Source: an uncultured Bacteroidota bacterium (lineage in GTDB: Bacteria > Bacteroidota > Bacteroidia > Flavobacteriales > Flavobacteriaceae). From it: a stretch of DNA of 64,000 bases. The translations under genes and the position numbers were made by a program. The notes under the pieces were generated by a model. The model had not been told where the DNA came from and ran no database searches. It was given only the letters and a program-made list of their open reading frames with translations. Within the stretch, counting starts at the first letter, position 1; the number at the start of each line of letters is the position of its first letter. Positions 1-9,678 of the stretch are shown here, piece by piece. Location: NCBI GenBank assembly GCA_902586435.1, contig CACIHJ010000001.1, forward strand, positions 62,001 to 126,000, in the 5' to 3' direction.

Positions 1-1
1 T

Positions 2-370
2 AGATCAGGATTTGACAAAATTAAATCTAGTAATAATGATGAGTCAACTGGAATTCAAATAATCAACAAAGCACTTGAAGCACCTCTTAGAACAATAGTT
101 GAAAATTCTGGAGGAGAAGGTTCTGTAGTCATTTCGAAAGTTCTAGAAGGAAATAAAAACTTCGGATATGATGCCAAAGAAGGAAAGTTTGTTGATATGC
201 TAAAGAATGGTATAATTGATCCTAAGAAAGTTGCTAGAGTTGCTTTAGAGAATGCAGCTTCAGTAGCTGGAATGATTTTAACAACAGAATGTGCATTAAT
301 TGACATCAAAGAAGAGGCGCCTCCTCAGATGCCGCCTATGGGTGGTGGTGGAATGCCAGGAATGATGTAA
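2..370 (+). CDS. groEL: Chaperonin GroEL, C-terminal part (5' truncated by window edge)
   Basis: This is the last 122 codons of the 60-kDa chaperonin, the ATP-driven cytosolic folding chamber. The open frame enters at the window edge. It carries the C-terminal equatorial-domain signatures of GroEL: 'DESTGIQIINKAL', 'NAASVAGMILTTE' and the Gly/Met-rich tail ending GGGGMPGMM. The start and most of the gene lie outside the window, so groES cannot be assessed. A strong hairpin terminator follows 17 bases after the stop. Identity is certain from the tail; only completeness is unknown. Confidence 0.97.
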   Translation, partial: RSGFDKIKSSNNDESTGIQIINKALEAPLRTIVENSGGEGSVVISKVLEGNKNFGYDAKEGKFVDMLKNGIIDPKKVARVALENAASVAGMILTTECALIDIKEEAPPQMPPMGGGGMPGMM

Positions 371-387
371 TTAAAGTTTTAAAAACT

Positions 388-416
388 AAACCTGCTAATT
401 ATAGCAGGTTTTTTTT
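388..416 (+). terminator. Rho-independent terminator after groEL
   Basis: A 9-bp perfect stem (AAACCTGCT / AGCAGGTTT) with a 6-base loop is followed by a run of T. It separates groEL from purH, so purH probably has its own promoter between about 411 and 440. Confidence 0.9.
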
Positions 417-440
417 GTATTTTAGAATTTCGATAAATTA

Positions 441-1937
441 ATGAAGAAAATCACTTCTGCTTTAATCTCTGTTTTTGATAAGTCTGGTATCGATCAGATA
501 GTTAAAAAGCTTCATTCATCTCAAGTTAAATTATATTCTACTGGTGGAACTTATGATTATATCAAAAAGCTAAATATTAATGTTACAAAAGTTGAAGATA
601 TAACAACTTATCCTTCAATTTTAAAAGGAAGGGTTAAAACTCTTCATCCAAAAATATTTGGAGGAATCCTAAAAACAGATTCAGAATCAGACAAAAATGA
701 TGCTGATAAATATGATATTCCAGATATAGATCTGGTGATAGTTGACCTATATCCTTTCTCAGATACTGTTAAAAAAACAAATGATGCTGATCAAATAATT
801 GAAAAAATTGATATTGGAGGAATCTCTCTTATTAGAGCAGCAGCAAAAAATTTTAAATCAGTACTATGTATATCATCAAAATTACAATATCAAGATTTAA
901 TGACACTTTTAGATAAAGATTGTAGTTCAAACATTGAGATTCGAAAAGAGTTTGCAAATAAAGCGTTTAATAATACAATGAATTATGATTCTGATATTTT
1001 TAAATATTTCAATCAATCTAACATAAATAAAAAACAGCTTAGATATGGAGAGAATCCTCATCAAGAAGGTTTCTTTATTGGAAACTTAAATAAGATTTTT
1101 AATCAATTAAATGGAAAAGATATTTCATATAATAATCTTTTAGATATTGATTCTGCAATTAATCTAATGAAAGACTTAAATTTTGAAAAAAATGTATTTG
1201 CAATATTAAAGCATAACAATCCATGTGGAGTTGCAATTAGATCAAAATTAGTTGATTCCTATAAAGATTCGCTCTCTAGTGATAATGTCTCTGCTTTTGG
1301 GGGTGTTTTAATCACGAATAGTGAAGTAGATTTTGAAACAGCTAATGAAATAAACAAGTTGTTTTTTGAAATATTAATTGCACCATCATTTGAAAAAGAT
1401 GCATTAGATATATTAAAATCTAAAAAAAATAGAATAATACTAGAGTTGATTAAATACCCAGATAACAAAAAAAATTATAGAAGCTGCCTGGGCGGTGAAT
1501 TAGTACAATCTATTGATAATATAATTGATGTCTCAAAAAACTTTGACATTGTTACTAAAGAATCTCCTGATATTGCAATTATCAATGATCTAGTCTTTGC
1601 CTCAATAATTGCAAAACATACAAAATCAAACTGCATAATTTTAGCGAAAGATTATAAATTAATTGGATCAGGAATGGGTCAAGTATCGAGAATAGATGCT
1701 TTAAACCAAGCTATTGAAAAATCTAAAAATTTTGGTTTTAAATCTGAATTAAGTAGCTGCGTAATGGCAAGTGATGCATTTTTCCCATTTAAAGACTGCG
1801 TAGAGCTAGCAAACCTAAATAAAATTAAAAATATTATCCAACCTGGAGGGTCAATAAGAGATAATGAATCTATAAAGTTTTGTGACAAACACAAAATGAC
1901 AATGGTTTTTACTGGAACTAGACATTTTAGGCATTAA
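441..1937 (+). CDS. purH: Bifunctional AICAR transformylase / IMP cyclohydrolase PurH
   Basis: PurH carries out the last two steps of de novo purine synthesis, formylating AICAR and closing the ring to IMP in the cytosol. The N-terminal MGS-like cyclohydrolase domain shows 'STGGTYDYIK' (about 33-42), 'GRVKTLHPKIFGGIL' (63-77) and 'IDIGGISLIRAAA' (123-135). The transformylase domain has LRYGENPHQ (200-208), the catalytic Lys-His pair in KHNNPCG (257-263), and 'GSGMGQVSR' and 'QPGGSIRD' near the C terminus. At 498 residues it is close to the usual length. No Shine-Dalgarno is visible before the ATG. The mre genes follow after 49 bases, the usual flavobacterial order. purF and purN lie elsewhere in this window. 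Confidence 0.97.
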   Translation: MKKITSALISVFDKSGIDQIVKKLHSSQVKLYSTGGTYDYIKKLNINVTKVEDITTYPSILKGRVKTLHPKIFGGILKTDSESDKNDADKYDIPDIDLVIVDLYPFSDTVKKTNDADQIIEKIDIGGISLIRAAAKNFKSVLCISSKLQYQDLMTLLDKDCSSNIEIRKEFANKAFNNTMNYDSDIFKYFNQSNINKKQLRYGENPHQEGFFIGNLNKIFNQLNGKDISYNNLLDIDSAINLMKDLNFEKNVFAILKHNNPCGVAIRSKLVDSYKDSLSSDNVSAFGGVLITNSEVDFETANEINKLFFEILIAPSFEKDALDILKSKKNRIILELIKYPDNKKNYRSCLGGELVQSIDNIIDVSKNFDIVTKESPDIAIINDLVFASIIAKHTKSNCIILAKDYKLIGSGMGQVSRIDALNQAIEKSKNFGFKSELSSCVMASDAFFPFKDCVELANLNKIKNIIQPGGSIRDNESIKFCDKHKMTMVFTGTRHFRH

Positions 1938-1986
1938 TTTGTAATATTTCATTAAATTTGGAATCCAATTAATTTTAAACTAGAAA

Positions 1987-3006
1987 ATGGGAATCTTTAC
2001 AGAAGAAATTGCTATTGACCTTGGTACAGCAAATACCTTAATTATCCATAACGATAAAGTTGTTATAAACAGTCCTTCAATTGTTGCAATTGATAGGACT
2101 ACTAACAAAATTATAGCTATTGGTGATGAAGCTAATATAATGCAAGGTAAAACCCATGAAAACATAAAAACTGTTAGGCCTTTAAAAGATGGTGTAATAG
2201 CTGATTTTGAAGCATCTGAACAAATGATAAGTACTCTTATTAAGAGTATTCCAACTCTTAAAAGAAGATGGTTTTCTCCTTCTTTAACAATGGTTATCTG
2301 TATTCCTTCAGGAATAACTGAAGTTGAAATGAGGGCTGTTAAAGAATCTGCAGAAAGAGTTAATGGGAAAGAAGTATACCTAATTCATGAACCTATGGCA
2401 GCTGCAATAGGTATAGGTGTGGATATTGTTAAACCAAAAGGTAATATGGTAGTGGATATTGGTGGTGGAACAACTGAAATAGCTGTAATTGCACTTTCGG
2501 GTATAGTTTGTGATAAATCTATAAAAGTTGCAGGAGATGTATTAACAAATGATATTGCATACTATATGAGAACTAAGCATAATTTATTCATAGGAGACAG
2601 AACTGCTGAAAAAATAAAAATTGATGTTGGATCTGTTACTGAAAATTTAGATAACCCTCCTGAGGATATGCGTGTACAAGGAAGGGATTCAATATCTGGT
2701 AAACCTAAAGAAAAGGTAATCTCTTATATTGAAGTATCAAAAGCTGTAGACAAGTCAATAATAAGAATAGAAGACTCTATAATGGAGACATTATCTCAAA
2801 CACCTCCTGAATTAGCTGCTGATATATATAATACAGGTATATACTTAGCTGGTGGAGGAGCTCTTTTAAGGGGACTAGATGAAAGACTATCTAAGAAAAC
2901 AGATCTTCCTGTATATATTGCTGAAGATCCACTTCAAGCTGTAGTTAGAGGGACTGGAATCTGTTTAAAAAATCTTGAAAAGTTCAAATCTGTTTTAATT
3001 AAATAA
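1987..3006 (+). CDS. mreB: Rod shape-determining protein MreB
   Basis: This is an actin-like cytoskeletal ATPase that forms membrane-bound filaments guiding lateral peptidoglycan synthesis. The phosphate-1 loop 'DLGTANT' (11-17), the phosphate-2 loop 'VDIGGGTTE' and the adenosine motif 'LAGGGALLRGLDERL' near the C terminus are intact, and 339 residues is a normal length. It is the first of five cell-shape genes (mreB, mreC, mreD, mrdA, rodA), separated by a few bases or overlapping, so co-transcription is likely. Confidence 0.97.
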   Translation: MGIFTEEIAIDLGTANTLIIHNDKVVINSPSIVAIDRTTNKIIAIGDEANIMQGKTHENIKTVRPLKDGVIADFEASEQMISTLIKSIPTLKRRWFSPSLTMVICIPSGITEVEMRAVKESAERVNGKEVYLIHEPMAAAIGIGVDIVKPKGNMVVDIGGGTTEIAVIALSGIVCDKSIKVAGDVLTNDIAYYMRTKHNLFIGDRTAEKIKIDVGSVTENLDNPPEDMRVQGRDSISGKPKEKVISYIEVSKAVDKSIIRIEDSIMETLSQTPPELAADIYNTGIYLAGGGALLRGLDERLSKKTDLPVYIAEDPLQAVVRGTGICLKNLEKFKSVLIK

Positions 3007-3012
3007 GATTTA

Positions 3013-3807
3013 ATGCAATCAATAATTAATTCTATTATAAAGTATAGGAACTTAATTATTTATTTTTTCTTACTACTATTCTCATTTAATAATCTCTATA
3101 ATAATAGTGGAATACACTACACTAAACTTGGGAATATTTCAACAGGCATTGCAGGATATTCTGCAAATCAAATAAATAATATAAAAAGTTATTTTAATCT
3201 AATAACTGAAAACAAATTACTTAAAGAAGAAAATCTTATTCTTAAAAGGAAAAAGTTAAGTTATTCTCCAAATAAAATGGAGTCTAAAAATTCAGCGCCT
3301 AATATTATCTCAGCTAATGTGATTAAAAACACTATTAATAAAAGGAGAAATTTTATTTTGATTGATAAAGGATCAAAAGATGGGATAATAACTGACAGTG
3401 GAGTAATAAACTCCTCAGGAATAATTGGAATTATTAATAATGTTAGTCCAGACTACTCAAGTATTATCTCTATTTTAAATACAGATTTAAAAATTAATGT
3501 AATGATAAAAAGATTATCAACAATCGGTTCTCTTTATTGGGATGGATATAGCCCTAGTAAAATGATTCTTTCTGACATTCCATCTAGCAATCAAATAAAA
3601 TTGGGGGATACCATTGTTACTGGAGGAATGTCATTTTACTTTCCGAAAGGGATTCCTATAGGTACAATTTCAAATTATGAGACTAATTTAACCGAAGGGT
3701 ATTTTGATATTGAGGTTTCAATATTTAATAATTTTTCTTCCTTAAACAATGTCTATGTTATTGATAACCTTGATAATGAGCAAATAAACAAATTAATAAA
3801 CAATTGA
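3013..3807 (+). CDS. mreC: Rod shape-determining protein MreC
   Basis: MreC is a periplasmic scaffold that links MreB/MreD to the elongation transpeptidase PBP2. One N-terminal membrane anchor lies at about residues 13-31. A Lys/Glu-rich helical stretch at about 62-80 fits the MreC coiled coil. It is followed by the double beta-barrel region with 'VIDKGSKDGI'-type sequence and 'VTGGMSFYFPKGIPIG'. The length (264) is typical of the family. The gene starts 6 bases after mreB and its stop overlaps the mreD start. Sequence identity to well-studied MreC is low, as usual, and the call rests on topology plus synteny. Confidence 0.92.
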   Translation: MQSIINSIIKYRNLIIYFFLLLFSFNNLYNNSGIHYTKLGNISTGIAGYSANQINNIKSYFNLITENKLLKEENLILKRKKLSYSPNKMESKNSAPNIISANVIKNTINKRRNFILIDKGSKDGIITDSGVINSSGIIGIINNVSPDYSSIISILNTDLKINVMIKRLSTIGSLYWDGYSPSKMILSDIPSSNQIKLGDTIVTGGMSFYFPKGIPIGTISNYETNLTEGYFDIEVSIFNNFSSLNNVYVIDNLDNEQINKLINN

Positions 3808-4310
3808 ATCAAGAAAATCTAAAATTATTGTCATCAGTATTAATTATTACCATATTTCAAATTGGTATTTTTAATAATATGAATTTATTTAATTTAATTA
3901 ATCCTAGTTTTTATCTTTTAATCTTTATTCTGTATAGAACAACTTTCGATAGAACTTTATTTATTTTACTAGGATTTTTTGTTGGTTTACTCATTGATTT
4001 AACAGCGCAAACCTATGGTTGTCATACAATTGCTGCCATTACAATCTGCTTTTCAAGAGAGTTATTAGAGAAATATTCATTTGGCGTTAATGCCAATTTA
4101 CCTAAGCCAATGATATCAGGCACGATATTAACAAATAGATTATTTTTCTTCTTTTCAATAGTATTCATTCACCAACTAATTTATTTCTCTTTAGTTTTTT
4201 TCAGTTTTAGTTTTATTAGTACAATAATCTTTTACACTTTATTAAACTCTATTGTTACTTTTATTGTAATTTGGGTAACAACTAAAATTTTCTTCGAGAA
4301 AAAAAGATGA
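3804..4310 (+). CDS. mreD: Rod shape-determining membrane protein MreD
   Basis: A small, very hydrophobic inner-membrane protein (168 residues, about five membrane segments) sits between mreC and mrdA, the fixed position of MreD. The chosen start is TTG at 3804, which overlaps the mreC stop (TTGA) and suggests translational coupling. The nearest in-frame ATG (3879) would remove about 25 residues, including part of the first membrane helix. The 3' end overlaps the mrdA start by four bases (ATGA). MreD sequences diverge strongly, so context carries most of the weight. Confidence 0.88.
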   Translation: MNQENLKLLSSVLIITIFQIGIFNNMNLFNLINPSFYLLIFILYRTTFDRTLFILLGFFVGLLIDLTAQTYGCHTIAAITICFSRELLEKYSFGVNANLPKPMISGTILTNRLFFFFSIVFIHQLIYFSLVFFSFSFISTIIFYTLLNSIVTFIVIWVTTKIFFEKKR

Positions 4311-6166
4311 TTAGAAAGAGTTTACTTATTTGGATAACAATAATTATATCTATAATATTCATCTTTCGTCTTGGAAACCTTCAATTATCAAATGATTTTT
4401 ATAAATCTGCCTCAAATAATAATGCTATACAAGAATTAGCTATATATCCAGAAAGAGGACTAATTTTTGATAGGAATGGAAACCTACTTGTATCTAATCA
4501 ACCAATGTATGATTTAGAATTAATTCCTGAAAACCTATCTGAATTTGATACACTTGAATTAAGTGAAATACTTGGTATAAGTAAAAATAATCTAATTAAT
4601 AAAATAAAGGATGCTTATAGTTATTCAAGAAAAATACCTTCAATTATTAGGAGTCAAATTACAAGAGAAGAGAATGCTTTAATACAAGAAAAAATTTGGA
4701 AGTATAATGGTTTTTATTTAGTAAAAAAATCTACCAGAGACTACATTTACCCAGTTGCAAGTAATGTAATTGGATATATTGGAGAAGTAAATCCTAACGA
4801 GCTAGAGAAAGATGAATACTACAAAAAAGGAGAAAATATAGGTAAACAAGGCATTGAAAAATATTATGAAAAGGAATTGAGAGGAACGAAAGGAAAAAAA
4901 TTTTTACAGAAGAATAGATTTAATAAAGTGATAGGCCCATACAATAATTCAAGTAATGATATACCTCCTGTAAAATCAAAGAATTTAACCCTTACTATTG
5001 ATGCTGAATTACAAAAGTATGCTGAGGGATTAATGGAAAATAAAAGAGGAGGAATTGTGGTTATTGAGCCTCAAACAGGAGAAATCCTTAGTCTAGTTAG
5101 TTCACCCATATACAGCTTAAATATGCTTTTGGGTAATAAAAGGTCAGAAAATTATAATGTACTATTAAGTGATACAATTAATAAGCCTCTATTTGACAGA
5201 TCATTACAAGCTCAATATTCGCCAGGCTCTCCATTAAAAGTTTTAAATGCATTAATAGGTCTTCAAGAAAATGTAATTGATACAAATACATCATTTACAT
5301 GTAATGGAGGACATTATTACGCTAGAAATGCATTTATGAGATGTCATAATACGCCTGGAACAATTAGTGATTTAAAAAATGGAATATATAACTCTTGTAA
5401 TACATATTTTGCTAGAACATATAAGAGGATTATTGAAAAGTATGGGACTTCTGCTGAAGGAGTTGATTCATGGTCCAACCATTTGAAAAGCTTTGGACTT
5501 GGAGACTATCTTGGATATGATCTACCGATAGGGAAAAAAGGCTTCATCCCTGAATCAGATTATTATGATGGTTTGTATGGGGAAAATAGATGGGGGGCTT
5601 CAACAATAATTTCTAACTCAATTGGTCAAGGAGAGGTTCTTACAACTCCAATACAGATGGCTAATATTGTTTCTGCAATTGCAAATAGAGGGTTTTATGT
5701 TCAACCCCATTTTGTAAAGAAAGTTGATAATGGTCTAATCAATTCATATGAAAGGAAATATACTTCAATCAACAAAGAAAACTTTGATATTGTAATAGAT
5801 GGGATGTTTGATGTTGTTGAAAAGGGTACTGCTAGAATAGCGAAGGTTAATAATTTAAAAATTGCAGGAAAAACTGGTACAATTGAAAATTTTACTATAA
5901 TAAATAATGAAAGAAAGCAGCTAACTGATCATTCCACATTTATTGGTTTTGCTCCTATTGATAATCCGCAAATTGCTATTTCAGTATTTATTGAAAATGG
6001 CTACTGGGGAAGTAGGTGGGCAGCTCCAATAGCAAGTTTAATTATTGAGAAATATATTAATGGAGAGGTTAACAGAAAATGGTTGGAGCAAAGAATGTTA
6101 AACGGAAGTTTATCAGAGGAGTATGAGAAACCATACAAATTTGAGATATTTGAAATAAATGAATAA
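4307..6166 (+). CDS. mrdA: Penicillin-binding protein 2 (elongation transpeptidase)
   Basis: This is the class B penicillin-binding protein that cross-links peptidoglycan during rod elongation, acting outside the inner membrane with RodA. It has one N-terminal membrane anchor (about 6-24), then the dimerisation/linker domain with 'IYPERGLIFDRNG'. The transpeptidase domain has an active-site SPLK (308-311) in a PGSPLK context, SCN (363-365) and KTG (522-524). All three catalytic motifs are intact and 619 residues is normal. The gene overlaps mreD by 4 bases and rodA by 8. Confidence 0.96.
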   Translation: MIRKSLLIWITIIISIIFIFRLGNLQLSNDFYKSASNNNAIQELAIYPERGLIFDRNGNLLVSNQPMYDLELIPENLSEFDTLELSEILGISKNNLINKIKDAYSYSRKIPSIIRSQITREENALIQEKIWKYNGFYLVKKSTRDYIYPVASNVIGYIGEVNPNELEKDEYYKKGENIGKQGIEKYYEKELRGTKGKKFLQKNRFNKVIGPYNNSSNDIPPVKSKNLTLTIDAELQKYAEGLMENKRGGIVVIEPQTGEILSLVSSPIYSLNMLLGNKRSENYNVLLSDTINKPLFDRSLQAQYSPGSPLKVLNALIGLQENVIDTNTSFTCNGGHYYARNAFMRCHNTPGTISDLKNGIYNSCNTYFARTYKRIIEKYGTSAEGVDSWSNHLKSFGLGDYLGYDLPIGKKGFIPESDYYDGLYGENRWGASTIISNSIGQGEVLTTPIQMANIVSAIANRGFYVQPHFVKKVDNGLINSYERKYTSINKENFDIVIDGMFDVVEKGTARIAKVNNLKIAGKTGTIENFTIINNERKQLTDHSTFIGFAPIDNPQIAISVFIENGYWGSRWAAPIASLIIEKYINGEVNRKWLEQRMLNGSLSEEYEKPYKFEIFEINE

Positions 6167-7418
6167 TATTTTTTCTATAAAATATGACTTAATTTCTTTA
6201 TCAATTTACTTTGCGATTGTTGTATTTGGATTAGTTAATATTTTTTCATCAAATTATAATGAAAACTTAATTTCTTTTTTGGATATATCCTTTCCTATAG
6301 GGAAACAAGTCGTTTTTGTTTTAATTTCTATAATATTACTTTTTATAATATTATTTACAAAAAGTAAATTTTTAAATGACAACTCATTTATTTTTTACTT
6401 TATCTCTATTATTCTTCTTCTGGGATTATTCATTTTTGGGATAAAAGCTGGTGGAGCAAGATCATGGTATGACCTAGGGTTCATTAATTTTCAGCCCTCA
6501 GAATTTGTTAAAATAACAACAAGTCTTTTTTTGGCAAAGTATCTAAGTATTATCCAAACAGATCTATCTAAAAATAGAGATTTATTTTTTATCTCTTTAA
6601 TAATTCTTATTCCGATATTTTTAATAGCAATACAACCTGATCCTGGAACCGCAATAATTTTTTTAGCATTTTTGTTTCCTATATTCAGAGAAGGCCTAAA
6701 TATTAAATTTCTATATCATTTAGCTTTCATATTTTTTATATTAATCTTATCATTATCTATAGGGACATATTTCACAATTGTTTTGTTTTTAGCTTTATAT
6801 ATCTCTTATATAGTTTATGAAACTAGAAGTAAAAGAAAAATTAAAATTTCAAAATTCGTACTAACTATTTTCTTATATACATCTTTAGCATTATCTACCA
6901 ATTACGTTTTTGAGAATGTCCTTGAACAAAGGCATAGAGATAGAATAAATATTGTTTTAGGGAAAGATTTTGATACAAGAGGAATTGGGTATAATACTAA
7001 TCAATCTAAGATAGCTATTGGATCTGGAGGTTTTGCTGGAGTTGGTTTTTTAAAGGGCACCCAAACAAAAGGAGATTTTGTACCAAGGCAACATACTGAT
7101 TATATCTTTAGCACTATTGGGGAGGAATGGGGCTTTTTAGGAAGCAGCTTTATAATATTTCTTTTTTGTTATTTGATAGTCAGGGTAATTCAACGGGCAG
7201 AGAAACAACATATTCACTATAGGAGGATATATTGTTATTGTTTTGCAAGTCTATTATTTATGCATTTTTTTATTAATATCGGGATGTCATTAGGAATTAT
7301 ACCAACAATAGGGATTCCTCTTCCATATGTGAGTTATGGAGGTTCTAGCTTTTTATCCTTTAGTATAATGTTTTTTATCTATCTCAATTTTGACTCAAGT
7401 AGATTAAAAGAGAGTTAA
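6159..7418 (+). CDS. rodA: Rod shape-determining protein RodA (SEDS glycosyltransferase)
   Basis: RodA is a polytopic SEDS-family protein that polymerises lipid II glycan strands together with PBP2. About ten hydrophobic segments are visible. Family signatures include 'GGARSWYDLGFINFQPSEF' after the third helix, 'QPDPGTAII', 'GSGGFAGVGFLKG', 'TDYIFSTIGEEWGFLG' and 'GIPLPYVSYGGSS'. The length is 419. It is the last gene of the shape operon and its stop overlaps the stop of the convergent protease gene by 4 bases, leaving no room for an intergenic terminator. Confidence 0.96.
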   Translation: MNNIFSIKYDLISLSIYFAIVVFGLVNIFSSNYNENLISFLDISFPIGKQVVFVLISIILLFIILFTKSKFLNDNSFIFYFISIILLLGLFIFGIKAGGARSWYDLGFINFQPSEFVKITTSLFLAKYLSIIQTDLSKNRDLFFISLIILIPIFLIAIQPDPGTAIIFLAFLFPIFREGLNIKFLYHLAFIFFILILSLSIGTYFTIVLFLALYISYIVYETRSKRKIKISKFVLTIFLYTSLALSTNYVFENVLEQRHRDRINIVLGKDFDTRGIGYNTNQSKIAIGSGGFAGVGFLKGTQTKGDFVPRQHTDYIFSTIGEEWGFLGSSFIIFLFCYLIVRVIQRAEKQHIHYRRIYCYCFASLLFMHFFINIGMSLGIIPTIGIPLPYVSYGGSSFLSFSIMFFIYLNFDSSRLKES

Positions 7419-9547
7419 TTGTTTTCTTGAAGAGAAAGGCGGTTTAAATAAAATGAGGAAAGATCACTCAGTATGTTAACTGCTTCATCTACATATAAAT
7501 CTTTTTTTAAATCATCTATCCATCTATTCCTTCTTTCTATTATTTCATCTGGTATTTCATCTCCCATTATTCGGTTATCTCTCAACCATTCAAATTTATA
7601 ATTAGATTTAAAATCTTCTATTTTTTTAAATTTTTCTGATTCTTTTTTATTATTATCCATATCCATTTTGTAGTTATCATAGTTCAATGAAACAATATTA
7701 TCCTCCTGTTGTTCTTTTACCCACTTTGCCTGCTCATTTATAATATTAAAAAATTCATTTTTTGAAATCCTATTCTTGCTGTTTTCAAGAGATTCATCAT
7801 AATATAACTGCTTATTCAGTGGGGAATAATTGGCTGAATTAATTTGATCCCAAGATAAAGGATTTTCAAGATCTCTTTCTCCAATATCTACGTATGAATA
7901 TCTATTAGGTAATACAATATCACTTTTAACTCCCTCCAATTGTGTTGATCCACCGCTAATTCTATAAAATTTATCTGTTGTTAATTTTATAAAACCTAAT
8001 TCACCATAAGTATTACCTGAAATAAACTGATTAAGAGAAAGTACATTTTGAACTGTACCTTTTCCATATGTTTGTTTACTTCCAATTATAATTGCTCTAT
8101 TATAATCTTGTAGAGCGGCAGCTAAAATTTCAGAAGCAGAGGCTGAAAATTCATTAACAAGAATAACTAAAGGTCCATCCCATATAACCGAAGGGTCCGT
8201 GTCTTTTAAAACCTCTTTTCTCCCTCCAATGCTTTTAACCTGGACAACTGGGCCTTTATCAATAAAAAATCCTGTAATATCAACAGCTGTCTTGAGTGAT
8301 CCTCCTCCATTACCTCTCAAATCCATTATAATACCATTTACATTTTCATTTTTTAATTTTAGTATTTCTTTCTTTATATCACTAGCTGCATTTCTTTGAC
8401 CATAGTCATTAAAGTCAACATAAAAACTTGGAAGAGTTATGAAACCATATTTTTTAGACTCTTGATAAATAAGAGACGATTTTGCATATGTTTCCTCTAA
8501 TTCAACAATATCTCTTGTTATTTCAACTTGTTCAATACCACCATCTACTCTTTTGACCATTAAATATACTTTTGTTCCTTTTTCTCCTTTGATTAAGTCA
8601 ACAGCATCACTAAGCTTCATAATAGATATATCTACTGCTTCTTCATCCGGGTTTTGAGATACCCCTAGAATTAAATCACCTACATTCAAAAGTTTATCTC
8701 TCCATACTGGCCCACCAATAATAATTTCAGCTATTTCAACTTGCTGATTCTTTTTTAGTAATCTAGCACCAATTCCTTGAAATCTTCCAGATATATTTTG
8801 ATCAAAAACATCTTTTGCTTGAGGAGCAAGGTAGACTGTGTGAGGATCAAATTGATTAACAATTGAATTTAAGTATATAGAGAACCAGTCCTTTCTTTCC
8901 AGATCATCATTGAAATCAAAAAAGTCTTTTAAGTTTTCAAGGATTGCATTTCTAGATTCTATTTCTAACTCAATATCTGATTTTAGTTCTTTTTCACTAT
9001 CATCTAGGGAATCCTTTTCTTCTTGAACTATTTTCTTTGTTGCAAATCCATCAAGTGTTGATAGTTTTAATCTTTTTCTCCAGATAGAAATTTTATCATT
9101 AAGGCCTAAAGCATAATCTAATTGTTCAAAATCTGTAGTTAAATTTTCATCAATGTTAAAATCAAAAGGATTATCTAAAATATCCATATAAAAAGACTCT
9201 ACCTCATCAACTCTTGACATTAAAGTCTCATAGGTTAAATTAAAGAAATCTATGCTTGATGATTTTATTTGATCATCAATCAACAATTTGTATTGATCAA
9301 ATTTTTCAATATCTGATTTAAGTAAAAATCTTTTTTGCGGATCAATTGCTTTGATATAGTCATCATATACACTTTTTGAAAAGTTATCATCAATTATTTT
9401 AGGATCATAGTGAAGTCTGTCCAAAACTACAGAAACTAACTCAACTAAAAGTTTATCTTTATTTGGATCATCAAACTTATTAGCAGATAATTCAAAAAAA
9501 ACAATTACTGATATGATCCCAGATGCAAGTATTCCTATTAACCTCAT
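7415..9547 (-). CDS. prc: Carboxy-terminal processing (tail-specific) protease, Prc type, peptidase family S41
   Basis: This is a periplasmic serine protease that cleaves C-terminal tails; in the Prc group it acts on lipoproteins and peptidoglycan enzymes. The order is signal/anchor segment (first about 20 residues), long helical N-terminal domain, PDZ domain ('GIGARLLKKNQQVEIAEI'), S41 core and helical C-terminal domain. The catalytic Ser-Lys dyad is visible as 'VNEFSASASE' and 'GSKQTYGKGTVQ'. I use the ATG at 9547 (710 residues). An in-frame TTG at 9565 would add six residues, but it lies inside a perfect TAnnTTTG promoter box. The stop overlaps rodA by 4 bases. Confidence 0.93.
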   Translation of the reverse strand: MRLIGILASGIISVIVFFELSANKFDDPNKDKLLVELVSVVLDRLHYDPKIIDDNFSKSVYDDYIKAIDPQKRFLLKSDIEKFDQYKLLIDDQIKSSSIDFFNLTYETLMSRVDEVESFYMDILDNPFDFNIDENLTTDFEQLDYALGLNDKISIWRKRLKLSTLDGFATKKIVQEEKDSLDDSEKELKSDIELEIESRNAILENLKDFFDFNDDLERKDWFSIYLNSIVNQFDPHTVYLAPQAKDVFDQNISGRFQGIGARLLKKNQQVEIAEIIIGGPVWRDKLLNVGDLILGVSQNPDEEAVDISIMKLSDAVDLIKGEKGTKVYLMVKRVDGGIEQVEITRDIVELEETYAKSSLIYQESKKYGFITLPSFYVDFNDYGQRNAASDIKKEILKLKNENVNGIIMDLRGNGGGSLKTAVDITGFFIDKGPVVQVKSIGGRKEVLKDTDPSVIWDGPLVILVNEFSASASEILAAALQDYNRAIIIGSKQTYGKGTVQNVLSLNQFISGNTYGELGFIKLTTDKFYRISGGSTQLEGVKSDIVLPNRYSYVDIGERDLENPLSWDQINSANYSPLNKQLYYDESLENSKNRISKNEFFNIINEQAKWVKEQQEDNIVSLNYDNYKMDMDNNKKESEKFKKIEDFKSNYKFEWLRDNRIMGDEIPDEIIERRNRWIDDLKKDLYVDEAVNILSDLSSFYLNRLSLQENN

Positions 9548-9562
9548 AGATATTGTAATCCC

Positions 9563-9570
9563 CAAAATTA
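9563..9570 (-). promoter_or_regulatory. Putative -7 promoter box of prc
   Basis: The minus strand reads TAATTTTG, a perfect match to the Bacteroidota -7 consensus TAnnTTTG, 15 bases upstream of the ATG at 9547. No good TTTG -33 element is seen about 19 bases further upstream. It overlaps the alternative TTG codon and so argues for the ATG start. Confidence 0.45.
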
Positions 9571-9678
9571 AATAAAAAAGATGATTATATACGAGCTATA
9601 TTACTAAACTTTAGTTAAACTATTTCTACTAGTAATGCTTTTTATATATTTACTGAATTATTTTGTAATACTAGTAGT